DNA from: Colwellia echini
GTDB taxonomy: Bacteria; Pseudomonadota; Gammaproteobacteria; Enterobacterales; Alteromonadaceae
Assembly: GCF_002843355.2 (NCBI RefSeq)
Contig: NZ_PJAI02000001.1
Span: 310,001 to 374,000, forward strand
DNA: 64,000 nt
Direction of reading: 5' to 3'
Below, one piece after another: positions 19,138 to 27,188 of this stretch. The notes beneath the pieces are model-generated. The model worked only from the letters and a program-made list of their open reading frames with translations, did no database searches and was not told where the DNA came from. Both the position numbers and the translations under genes were made by a program. The number at the start of each line of letters is the position of its first letter. The stretch's first letter is position 1.

Positions 19138-22100
19138 ATGAAAACATCAAAAATACTACTCTTTTCAACAACATTGTTACTACTGTCAGCATGTTCAGAC
19201 GAAGAAATACCAACGGAAATAAAAGAATGTCTTAGTACTGAAATCTTGGATGGTAATAGTTGCATAGCTATTGATGATACAGATAACGATGGCGTGAATG
19301 ACACGTTAGATCAATGCCCTGACACTCCATCAGACTCTAGTGTTGATGCTATGGGTTGTGCGGTTGTGGTAAATGATGATACAGATAACGATGGCGTGAA
19401 TGACACGTTAGATCAATGCCCTGACACTCCATCAGACTCTAGTGTTGATGCTATGGGTTGTGCGGTTGTGGTAAATGAAGATACAGATAATGATGGCGTG
19501 AACGACACGCTAGATCAATGCCCTGACACCCCAGCAGGGACTAGTGTTGATGCTATGGGTTGTGCGGTTGTGGTTATTGAAGATGACGATGGCGATGGCG
19601 TGATTGACACGCTAGATCAATGCCCTGACACCCCAGCAGGAGCTAGTGTTGATGCTATGGGTTGTGCGGTTGTGGTTATTGAAGATGCCGATGGCGATGG
19701 CGTGATTGACACGCTAGATCAATGCCCTGACACCCCAGCAGGGACTAGTGTTGATGCTATGGGTTGTGCAGTTGTGGTTAATGAAGATGCCGATAACGAT
19801 GGCGTAAACGACACGCTAGATCAATGCCCTGACACCCCTGCAGGGACTAGTGTTGATGCAGATGGTTGTGAAAAGGCTAATGGCGGTGAACATGTTGTTG
19901 GTTTATTGTACGGTGAAGTTGCTGGCGCAATGAATGAAACAGATGCCAACCCTAATTGGGTGCGCACAACAGATTTATTGCAAACAGAAGACGAAATTGG
20001 CGGTGAAACTACTGAGATTTATACTGGTTTCATAACTGACGACGACGGGCATATTTCTTTCTCTGAACATATTGATGATTCTGTTCGTTTGTATATTGAT
20101 GGGGTACTTGTCCTTTCTGATGATAGTTGGGAAACCGCAACATCAACGAGTGATCTGAACTTGACTCCAGGTACACACAGCTTCGAACTGAGAATAGGTA
20201 ATCTTGATGGCGGAAGTGGCGCAGTTGGTGACAATCTAGGTTTTGGTATTGATGTTGATGGCGGCACAAACTTTGTTCATCCTTCAACATTAAGCGATAA
20301 CATATTTACATCAGAAGGTGAGGAAACAGGTAACCCTAATGAACAAAATGATGGCGACATCATTGTCCAGCTAGAAGACTTTATTAGTACTGGTGCACGC
20401 GGCAAAGTAGGTGGCGACAATACCATCGGTTTTGGTAAAACGGCTACCGGTATAAATTGGGTAACTAATGGCGATTATGGTGATTACCAAGTTACCTTTA
20501 CAGAGCCAGGAACTTATCAAGCGTATATAACTATTGCTGCAGCAACTCTAGGTAGTTATGGTGCTCGCCTTATGCTTGGTGACTCGCTTGTTGCTTATGG
20601 TTACATGACTTCTACGGGGAGTTGGGATGTTTCTGAAGAGTTTGGTTTAGCAGGTGGTCACTTTGCGGTAGAAACCGCAGGCTCTTATGATCTACGTGTA
20701 CAAGCTTACGGTGGCTCAGATTGGCAGTGGAGTGGTGACCAAGTACGCATTACACGTATTGGTGATTACACGGCAGCACCTGCGCCGCATTATAATCCTG
20801 AAGATCATTTTGTAGCCGAAATTGAAGGTCCAGATACGGACGTCATGTACCTTAAAAAACCCGTTGCAATACCTACTGCTAAACAAGTATTGAAATCTGA
20901 TGTTTGGTATACCTACCCACAAAATAGCGATCTTACAGGTTACGATGATTTTGGCGCAACTGGAGCATTCTGGGGACATCCGCCAGAGGAAGATTTCTAC
21001 GATGATACAACTATTATTGACTGGACAAATCTTGTAGCAAATTTTCAAAACGAAGGTATTAAATATACCGCGCGCGGTGAATTTGACTGGGGATTTCGTT
21101 GGTTTACTGAATACATGACTAACCCAGAAAAACATTACGTACTTACTTTAGATGATACATACGTAAGAATGACTTTTATGGGTTATCTCAGCCATAACGG
21201 TTTTAACAATAATTGGTTGAGTAATCATAGCCCAGCTTTTGTGCCATTTATGAAGTCACAAGTTGACCAAATATTAAAAGCTAATCCTGAACGCTTAATG
21301 TTTGATACGCAAACTAACTCAACACGCACCACAGATATGCGTACTTTTGGTGGCGACTTTTCGCCATACGCCATGGAAAACTTCCGTATCTGGTTAGGTA
21401 AAAAATATAGTAACTCTGAGCTAGAAGCTCTGGGAATTGACGATATAACTACCTTTGACTACAAACAGCATTTACTTAATGCAGGAATAACACACCAAGC
21501 ATTTGCGAACGGCGCAGACAAAATCACAGGAAATATTCCTATGGTTGAAGACTTCATTTATTTCAACCGTGATGTATGGAACCAAAAATTTGCTGAAGTA
21601 TTAACCTACATTCGTCAACAACGTCCTGATATTGAAATTGGTGCTAGTACACATTTATTTGAGTCTCGAGGTTATACCTTTAACGAGAATATTACTTTTT
21701 TATCGGGCGAATTGAATTTAGGTGCAAAAACAACAATTGAAAAGCTCCCTACTAATATTCTTGCTCACTTAAAAGGTGCACAAGCGGTAGGCAAAACATT
21801 GGCTTACTTCCCATATCCTTGGGAATTTGCAGAGCTTAAGGCACAAAATGCTCCTCGTTTTGGTCGTGGTTGGGTAGCACAAGCTTATGCTTATGGCGGT
21901 ATATTCTCTATCCCTGCTAATGTTTGGATAGGTGACGAGGGGGTTTGGTCTCCGGGTGCAGATAATTATCGTGACATTTATCAATTTGTTCGAGCACAAG
22001 AGAACTTGTTTGATAACTACACTTCTTATTCTAAAGTGGGTCTTGTTCACGCAATGTACTCATCAATGAAGGCGGGCTTTATTGACGGTGGCAATCAAAT

Positions 22101-22644
22101 GCAAATCAGTGTGAGATTGTTTACCGAAGAAAACATCAACTTTGACATGCTAGTGTTTGGTGACGAAGGTTATCCTGTTGTACCTCGCCAAGAAGACTTT
22201 GATAAGTTCGATGTGGTATTTTTTGACGGAGATAAGAACTTATTAACTACTGAGCAATTAGCGGTATTAAACGCACAGGGCAGTAAAGTAAGACATATTG
22301 GTCAACGCGGTACTATTGCAGACTTAGCGATTAATGTGAGTATTAATGGCAGCGTTTCGAATGAAACAGTATCAGCGGTATCACGAATTCATGAAACTGA
22401 TTTGAGTGCGCCGTATGTTGTACACTTAGTTAATCGTCCGTTTGCCAATGGTGTAACACCGACACTTAACGGTGTTGAAGTAGCGGTTCCAGCGAGCTAC
22501 TTCCCGCAAGCAGTAACAGCGGCAACGATACACTTGCCTGATGGTACAAGTACTACGTTACCTGTTACAACCAATGTAAATGGTGATGCAGTAGTAACGG
22601 TTAACAACCTTGAAGTGTGGGGTATTCTTGAATTAGGTCACTAA
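19138..22644 (+). CDS. Lipoprotein alpha-agarase candidate (GH96) with six TSP3 repeats
   Basis: A 1168-residue lipoprotein: lipobox LLSAC with C19, and Ser at +2, so outer-membrane sorting is likely. Six 34-residue thrombospondin type 3 repeats (about 46-249; core DxDNDGVNDTLDQCPDTP) should bind Ca2+. Next come a PA14-like beta-sandwich (about 255-390), one CBM6-like module (about 400-540) and the catalytic region (about 560-1168), which is strongly similar to the first GH96 protein. TSP3 repeats at the N-terminus together with CBM6 are what is described for characterised GH96 alpha-agarases, which supports the family call for both. Unlike its neighbour it lacks the two N-terminal CBM6-like modules and Thr-Pro linkers and is membrane-anchored. 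This suggests a released enzyme and a cell-bound one sharing one activity. CTGGAG precedes the ATG. Confidence 0.77.
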   Translation: MKTSKILLFSTTLLLLSACSDEEIPTEIKECLSTEILDGNSCIAIDDTDNDGVNDTLDQCPDTPSDSSVDAMGCAVVVNDDTDNDGVNDTLDQCPDTPSDSSVDAMGCAVVVNEDTDNDGVNDTLDQCPDTPAGTSVDAMGCAVVVIEDDDGDGVIDTLDQCPDTPAGASVDAMGCAVVVIEDADGDGVIDTLDQCPDTPAGTSVDAMGCAVVVNEDADNDGVNDTLDQCPDTPAGTSVDADGCEKANGGEHVVGLLYGEVAGAMNETDANPNWVRTTDLLQTEDEIGGETTEIYTGFITDDDGHISFSEHIDDSVRLYIDGVLVLSDDSWETATSTSDLNLTPGTHSFELRIGNLDGGSGAVGDNLGFGIDVDGGTNFVHPSTLSDNIFTSEGEETGNPNEQNDGDIIVQLEDFISTGARGKVGGDNTIGFGKTATGINWVTNGDYGDYQVTFTEPGTYQAYITIAAATLGSYGARLMLGDSLVAYGYMTSTGSWDVSEEFGLAGGHFAVETAGSYDLRVQAYGGSDWQWSGDQVRITRIGDYTAAPAPHYNPEDHFVAEIEGPDTDVMYLKKPVAIPTAKQVLKSDVWYTYPQNSDLTGYDDFGATGAFWGHPPEEDFYDDTTIIDWTNLVANFQNEGIKYTARGEFDWGFRWFTEYMTNPEKHYVLTLDDTYVRMTFMGYLSHNGFNNNWLSNHSPAFVPFMKSQVDQILKANPERLMFDTQTNSTRTTDMRTFGGDFSPYAMENFRIWLGKKYSNSELEALGIDDITTFDYKQHLLNAGITHQAFANGADKITGNIPMVEDFIYFNRDVWNQKFAEVLTYIRQQRPDIEIGASTHLFESRGYTFNENITFLSGELNLGAKTTIEKLPTNILAHLKGAQAVGKTLAYFPYPWEFAELKAQNAPRFGRGWVAQAYAYGGIFSIPANVWIGDEGVWSPGADNYRDIYQFVRAQENLFDNYTSYSKVGLVHAMYSSMKAGFIDGGNQMQISVRLFTEENINFDMLVFGDEGYPVVPRQEDFDKFDVVFFDGDKNLLTTEQLAVLNAQGSKVRHIGQRGTIADLAINVSINGSVSNETVSAVSRIHETDLSAPYVVHLVNRPFANGVTPTLNGVEVAVPASYFPQAVTAATIHLPDGTSTTLPVTTNVNGDAVVTVNNLEVWGILELGH
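19273..19884 (+). repeat. Six tandem 102-bp TSP3-coding repeats
   Basis: Period 102 bp (34 codons). The first two units (19273-19374 and 19375-19476) are identical at the DNA level, while later units differ, so the array has expanded recently. In-frame copy number changes would alter stalk length without breaking the enzyme. Confidence 0.92.
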
Positions 22645-22680
22645 TTCATTGATTAACTAATACGTTAAAAAGTAAATATA

Positions 22681-22746
22681 AAGCCTCTTAAAGGTGATAC
22701 TAGTTAGCTAAGTTGACTAGTATCATCAATTAAGGGGCTTTTTTTG
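22681..22746 (+). terminator. Two-tier terminator after GH96 gene 2
   Basis: Outer stem AAGCCTCTTAA / TTAAGGGGCTT followed by seven Ts, with an inner stem GATACTAGT / ACTAGTATC nested inside. The outer arms match the simple terminator after GH96 gene 1, so the inner hairpin looks like an insertion into it. Confidence 0.82.
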
Positions 22747-22791
22747 TTTGTTAAAGTGGCTTATTAAAGGAGAATGAAAGCGTACAAAGTA

Positions 22792-23865
22792 TTATTTTAT
22801 CGGTGTCAGCTTAAATGGGTAACTTTGATTGCCGCGCCATTGACCAACATATAAGTTACCTTCATCATCAATACACATTCCATGACAATGCTTAAATACA
22901 TCCCAAGTCGTCGACATAGTTTGTAGTTTACCACCTTGATAAATAGGTGCTGTGCCACCTAAATTAGCAATAACCTTATTGTCTTTATTAAATACACTAA
23001 TAAAACCCGAATCTTCAGCATTTTCTTCATCAATGTGTGACCAACAAACTGGGGCAAAGAAGTTTTCGCCGCTAAATACCGGCCCGTGAATATAAGCACC
23101 GGGAGTATCAATTCGTCCACGGTAGCTACCGTCTAAATTAAATAATTTTAAACATTGCTCCCAGCGAGAGCTGACAATTAGATGTGGATCATTTGGATTG
23201 CGTGTATCAACACCTACACCATGCGTGTTGAATAGGTTGTAATTTTTATCTTCATTTTTTTGTCCTCCCCAATGGCTAATATAGCGACCGTAACTATCGT
23301 ATTGAATAACAAAATCAGAGCCATAGCCATCAGTGATATAAATATCGCCATTGGGAGCCACAGCAATATCAGACGGACGAAAGGGCATGTCTGGCTGATA
23401 AATGCCAATGGTCATTGGGTGACCTATGGTGTACACCAAACGACCATCGAGCGTAAGTTTGACTACAAAGCCTTGTTGAGCAATAACCTTGTTATAAGGT
23501 GACGCCCAATCGTCGGTACTTTTACCATCCCAATGACGGTTTAATACCCAACCATGATCTACCACATAGAGGAATTCTTCGCCGTTTTCCTCGACAATTT
23601 CTATCGAATGTGCTCCAGGATATTCAGATCCCCAAGCTTCAGCTAAGCTGCCATCTTTGTTATAGATGATAAAATTATTTTTGGTATTGTCTGTTAACAT
23701 GATAATACGACCTTTAGAGTCTATGACCATATCGTGACAGTTTTCTACGGGATTCTGGCTGGGATCAAGTTTGCCCCAGTGAGCATCTACTTTATATTTA
23801 AAATCACCTTGCCCAATAATCATTCCGTGCGGATCTTGTTGAGACTTAGGAAAATAATTAGTCAT
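22792..23865 (-). CDS. NHL-type beta-propeller protein, cytoplasmic
   Basis: A 357-residue protein without a signal peptide. Repeated strands such as CHDMVIDSKGRIIMLTD, PSDIAVAPNGDIYITDGYG, THGVGVD and CHGMCIDDEGNLYVGQW are typical of six-bladed NHL/SMP-30-like propellers, resembling the peptidyl-amidating-lyase-like bacterial group. Several conserved His residues (CHDM, GAHSIE, NTHGVG, KHCHGM) recur at the same blade position and may form a metal site on the axis. The reaction is unknown. It follows the dioxygenase gene on the same strand, 135 bp away, with a hairpin between. It might act on a product of that oxygenase. Confidence 0.75.
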   Translation of the reverse strand: MTNYFPKSQQDPHGMIIGQGDFKYKVDAHWGKLDPSQNPVENCHDMVIDSKGRIIMLTDNTKNNFIIYNKDGSLAEAWGSEYPGAHSIEIVEENGEEFLYVVDHGWVLNRHWDGKSTDDWASPYNKVIAQQGFVVKLTLDGRLVYTIGHPMTIGIYQPDMPFRPSDIAVAPNGDIYITDGYGSDFVIQYDSYGRYISHWGGQKNEDKNYNLFNTHGVGVDTRNPNDPHLIVSSRWEQCLKLFNLDGSYRGRIDTPGAYIHGPVFSGENFFAPVCWSHIDEENAEDSGFISVFNKDNKVIANLGGTAPIYQGGKLQTMSTTWDVFKHCHGMCIDDEGNLYVGQWRGNQSYPFKLTPIK

Positions 23866-23888
23866 TATTACGATACCTTTTTTACCAT

Positions 23889-23927
23889 ATAAAAAAACGA
23901 TGAGTATTAAAAATATTCATCGTTTAA
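23889..23927 (-). terminator. Terminator after dioxygenase gene
   Basis: Read on the minus strand: AAACGATGAATA stem, AT-rich loop, partner ACTCATCGTTT, then a T-run. It lies between the dioxygenase stop and the propeller start, so coupling of these two genes may be partial. Confidence 0.7.
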
Positions 23928-24000
23928 ATTGAATAGGAATAGTTAACCTGAAAACTACATTTTTATAAAATTCATTATCCAGAACTAAGTTAGTTAAAAC

Positions 24001-24762
24001 CTAAGATTGTTGCCAATTAATAATGGCGTCATCATCTACACGGTTTAGCGGATAATAAACCGCTTCGTTTTCTTCCCAAGGTTGATTAGTCATCGCATTA
24101 TAGGCGCTTATCATTGACCAACGAGGATGATCCGATTTATTCTGGTTAGATTTATGCAACAAGTTACAGTGAAAGAATAAGGTATCGCCAGGCTCTAATT
24201 CAACATAGACTAATTCGTGATGTTTCATTGCTTGTTCAACAAACTTTAACTCCGCGCCTTTTTGATCGCCAGTTCTATTATGGTTTAAACGGCCTAATTT
24301 ATGCGAACCTTTTAATACTTGTAAACAACCGTTTTCTTCTGTGGCTTGATTAATGGCAACCATACAACTAATGGCTTTTGGATGTAGCATTTGGTTGTCG
24401 TGATGCCAATAACCAAAGTCTTGATGCCATTCCCAAGCACCACCTACTTTTGGCTCTTTCATCATAACCTTTGTACTGGTGTGGTACATTTCTTCACCCA
24501 TGATAGCTTCGCATGAGTCAACTAAACGATGACTACGAGAGAACATGCTGTATAAATCATCCGTAGTCTCTTGCCAAATACAAACTTTACTCACTTTACC
24601 TGAGCTGTCTTTTTGATGCCAAGCATTGTTCTGTAAACGAGGATCGTTAAAAGCCACTTCAGATAAACGATCTATTTCTTTTTTATTGAAATAACCTTTA
24701 GCGATAACGTAGCCGTCTTCATTGAATTGGTCTATTTGTTCAGATGTTAATTTGATGCTCAT
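24001..24762 (-). CDS. Phytanoyl-CoA dioxygenase-family Fe(II)/2-oxoglutarate oxygenase
   Basis: A 253-residue cytoplasmic protein of the PhyH family. The iron-binding facial triad can be placed as H113 and D115 in WHQDFGYWH and a distal His at 203 in LLHKS (H198 is an alternative), with R214 likely holding 2-oxoglutarate. Such enzymes hydroxylate or demethylate small molecules using O2. Adjacent genes encode a propeller protein and an MFS sugar porter, so a sugar or sugar ether is a reasonable substrate. One idea is oxidative removal of the 6-O-methyl group found on part of agar and porphyran galactose. That is inference; bacterial PhyH members act on many substrates. No TTGTTAACAA site was seen upstream. 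Confidence 0.82.
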   Translation of the reverse strand: MSIKLTSEQIDQFNEDGYVIAKGYFNKKEIDRLSEVAFNDPRLQNNAWHQKDSSGKVSKVCIWQETTDDLYSMFSRSHRLVDSCEAIMGEEMYHTSTKVMMKEPKVGGAWEWHQDFGYWHHDNQMLHPKAISCMVAINQATEENGCLQVLKGSHKLGRLNHNRTGDQKGAELKFVEQAMKHHELVYVELEPGDTLFFHCNLLHKSNQNKSDHPRWSMISAYNAMTNQPWEENEAVYYPLNRVDDDAIINWQQS

Positions 24763-24951
24763 AGTATGTTCTCTCTAACAGCTAAGCTGAGAATTAATAA
24801 TGGAATGTTCGGCACTCACTATAATATAAACGTAATAAATCAGTCAATATTTTATTTTTATATGAATCTCTTATTTTTATGTGAATTTAATTGTGGCTGT
24901 GTGTGAATGATAATCATGTCATTTAAATTATTAATGCGTAGATTTTTAAAA

Positions 24952-24986
24952 CAAAAAAAGGCTTTTGATTTAATCAAAAGCCTTTT
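24952..24986 (-). terminator. Terminator after MFS porter
   Basis: On the minus strand the stem AAAAGGCTTTTGATT/AATCAAAAGCCTTTT is followed by TTTTGTTTT, 45 bp past the porter stop codon. Confidence 0.85.
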
Positions 24987-25028
24987 CGGTTAATACCCTT
25001 TTTTATTAAAAGGTGTTCTGTCAGTAGA

Positions 25029-26648
25029 TCACGCTAACTTAGCAGCATGTTTTTTATTTTTATCTGCTAAATGACCAGCAAACATCTCTTCTATTTCTTC
25101 AATCGTTTTTCCTTTAGTTTCCGGCATCATTTTACTAACAAACAATAAACCGCTTAAGCAAAAGCCTGCGTAAATTAAGAATGTTGTTGCTGCACCAAAG
25201 TTTTCTAATTGCCAAGGGAAAAGGGTTGGTACTAAAATACCGCCAAAAATTGTGGCAATTAGTGCACTTGAGGTAATGGCAATAGCACGTACTTTTGTTG
25301 GGAAAATTTCAGAAAATAATATCCACAAAATAGGGCCTAATGAAAAGTTAAAAGAACAAACAAACACAATAATACCAATAAGCACTAACATACCTTGCAT
25401 GTGCGTTGAAGAAACTAATAGTGCATTTTCTATTACGGCAAAACTCTCTGCACCTGTTAAAGATAAAACAGCTTGTTTAAAAGCGACATCACTTGTAAAT
25501 TCAACCCCAACAAGTGATGCGAGTATTGATGTATCTATTATATTGGCTATGCTCGTTAATGAGTCGTTAGTAATCATGTAGGTTGCTTCATAAAAGCCAT
25601 ATCCTACAATGGCTAAGCTTAAAGTACATGTTATTAATCCACCAATCAGCATTATTCTACGGCCAATTTTATCAATATAAATTAAGGCTAAAACGGTAAA
25701 GAATGCACCGATAAGATTCACCCATATTGCTTGCGCAAAGGCTGACTCGCCAGCCCCTACTTGTTGAAAAATCATCGGTAAAAATGTGAGTATCGCATTC
25801 ATGCCTGATAACGCTTGTACTGCAGCCATCAACATGCCGATAGTGAGAGCAATGCGAATATTTTTACTAAATAATAATTTCAATTGCTCAACATAACTTA
25901 AAGAATGACCGGTATCTTTTAAGCTATCTACTATTTGATCAAATTCAGCGTCAACGTGAGTGTCGTTTTCATTTGCAGGTTTAAGTTGGTGTATTACTTT
26001 ACGTGCTTGTTCATGCTTATTATTAAGCACTAACCAGCGTGGACTTTCTGGGATTAAAAAGAGTAAACCAAACCAAATAATTGCTGGTAATGTTTCAATA
26101 CCTAACATCCATCGCCAAACATTAGTGTTTGTTAGGTTAATTGCTTGAGCCCAAGCTGAGTTTGAGTTTGCAAACGCAACAAAGTAGTAATTTAATATAG
26201 CCGCAACTAATATACCAATAACGATATTTAATTGATTAAGACCTACTAATTTTCCACGTATTTGTGGCGGAGCAATTTCACCAATGTACATAGAAGCTAA
26301 GCTTAATGAAGTAAATGCTAAGCCACCGATTAAACGTGCTGAAAACAACCATTCATAACTTGGAGCAAGCGCAGACCCTACTGCTGATAAGACATAGAGT
26401 GCAGCAATAATCATTAAGGTTTTTTTACGCCCCCAATGCTCACAAAAATAGCCTGCAACAATAAGCGCAACTAGAGCACCGTAACCTGGGGCAGCTCCAA
26501 TATTGCCTTTTTGGATGGCGGTTAAGCCAAATTCTATCGTTGTGTATTCAAAAGTGCCCGATATCAACATGATGTCGAGTCCGAAGATAAAACCACCTAT
26601 GGAGACAATAAAGGCGTATAAAAATGCTTTGTTATTTGATTGATACAT
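25029..26648 (-). CDS. MFS sugar porter with enlarged exterior loop
   Basis: A 539-residue inner-membrane protein of the major facilitator sugar porter family. Diagnostic motifs include GFIFGLDIMLISG in TM1, CEHWGRKKTLM after TM2, PESPRWLV after TM6, DKIGRR after TM8 and PETKGKTIEEIEEMF after TM12. These imply proton-coupled monosaccharide uptake, as in XylE/GalP. It is 40-70 residues longer than usual, because the segment at about 350-415, between TM9 and TM10, is expanded and carries no clear helix pair. The gene diverges from the GH50 cluster; a one-mismatch operator (26824-26833) and a perfect 20-bp palindrome (26770-26789) lie in the shared intergenic region. Galactose or 3,6-anhydrogalactose are plausible substrates by context. 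Confidence 0.87.
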   Translation of the reverse strand: MYQSNNKAFLYAFIVSIGGFIFGLDIMLISGTFEYTTIEFGLTAIQKGNIGAAPGYGALVALIVAGYFCEHWGRKKTLMIIAALYVLSAVGSALAPSYEWLFSARLIGGLAFTSLSLASMYIGEIAPPQIRGKLVGLNQLNIVIGILVAAILNYYFVAFANSNSAWAQAINLTNTNVWRWMLGIETLPAIIWFGLLFLIPESPRWLVLNNKHEQARKVIHQLKPANENDTHVDAEFDQIVDSLKDTGHSLSYVEQLKLLFSKNIRIALTIGMLMAAVQALSGMNAILTFLPMIFQQVGAGESAFAQAIWVNLIGAFFTVLALIYIDKIGRRIMLIGGLITCTLSLAIVGYGFYEATYMITNDSLTSIANIIDTSILASLVGVEFTSDVAFKQAVLSLTGAESFAVIENALLVSSTHMQGMLVLIGIIVFVCSFNFSLGPILWILFSEIFPTKVRAIAITSSALIATIFGGILVPTLFPWQLENFGAATTFLIYAGFCLSGLLFVSKMMPETKGKTIEEIEEMFAGHLADKNKKHAAKLA

Positions 26649-26769
26649 CTTAAGTTACTCTTTTTATTATGGTGTGAAGCCTAGCTCATTAGCACCAAAT
26701 ATAGAAATAGTTCATTCGTTACTTCATTAATTATTATGTTTTACAATTTTAAGGTTAGTGTTTTTAACC

Positions 26770-26789
26770 TTTTACATTGCAATGTAAAA
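26770..26789. promoter_or_regulatory. Perfect 20-bp palindrome upstream of MFS porter
   Basis: TTTTACATTGCAATGTAAAA, a perfect palindrome 121 bp upstream of the porter start and unlike the TTGTTAACAA motif. It has the size and symmetry of a dimeric-regulator operator. I saw it only once in the window. Confidence 0.5.
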
Positions 26790-26823
26790 TAATAATAATA
26801 ATTCAAAACAAATAAACATTAGA

Positions 26824-26833
26824 TTGTAAACAA
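26824..26833. promoter_or_regulatory. Operator-like site TTGTAAACAA (MFS/GH50 intergenic)
   Basis: One mismatch to the perfect palindrome, 175 bp upstream of the MFS start; the same variant precedes the third GH50 gene. Confidence 0.45.
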
Positions 26834-27123
26834 AATACAATTAATAGGGGTGTTATTCAAGTTAATAATATAAAAAATAGAAGTGAACTATAGAATTATG
26901 ATGATTGTATCTCAACTTTTTTACTGACACTAAATAACTAAAGTTCAGATTAAGCTTCGTTAATTAGCAAGTACTGATATGAGTGGTTCATTAATATACC
27001 CAAGCCATTTTAAAATACAGAATTCAGCTTGAAGTGGCTTGGGTGTAAATGTATTGGTTATTTAATTTTATAAGTCGTGAGATTAAAAGTAATCCATAAA
27101 CAATAAATATGGTTGACGGTTAA

Positions 27124-27133
27124 TTGTTAACAA
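27124..27133. promoter_or_regulatory. Putative operator, perfect TTGTTAACAA, before GH50 cluster
   Basis: Perfect palindrome 55 bp before the first GH50 start codon, close enough to overlap the promoter. Confidence 0.68.
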
Positions 27134-27188
27134 TGTAGTGTGATAAATAACAATTTGTAGATAATTTAATTAAAATTTGTGAACCAAT

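Noticed and set aside
19273-19884. Regular repeats resembling a CRISPR array
   Set aside because: Units are 102-bp, contiguous and in frame, coding TSP3 modules; no spacers.
14568-22644. Assignment of the two large enzymes to GH86
   Set aside because: GH86 also combines with CBM6, but the TSP3 plus CBM6 layout and absence of GH86-type motifs I know favour GH96. Kept as alternative.
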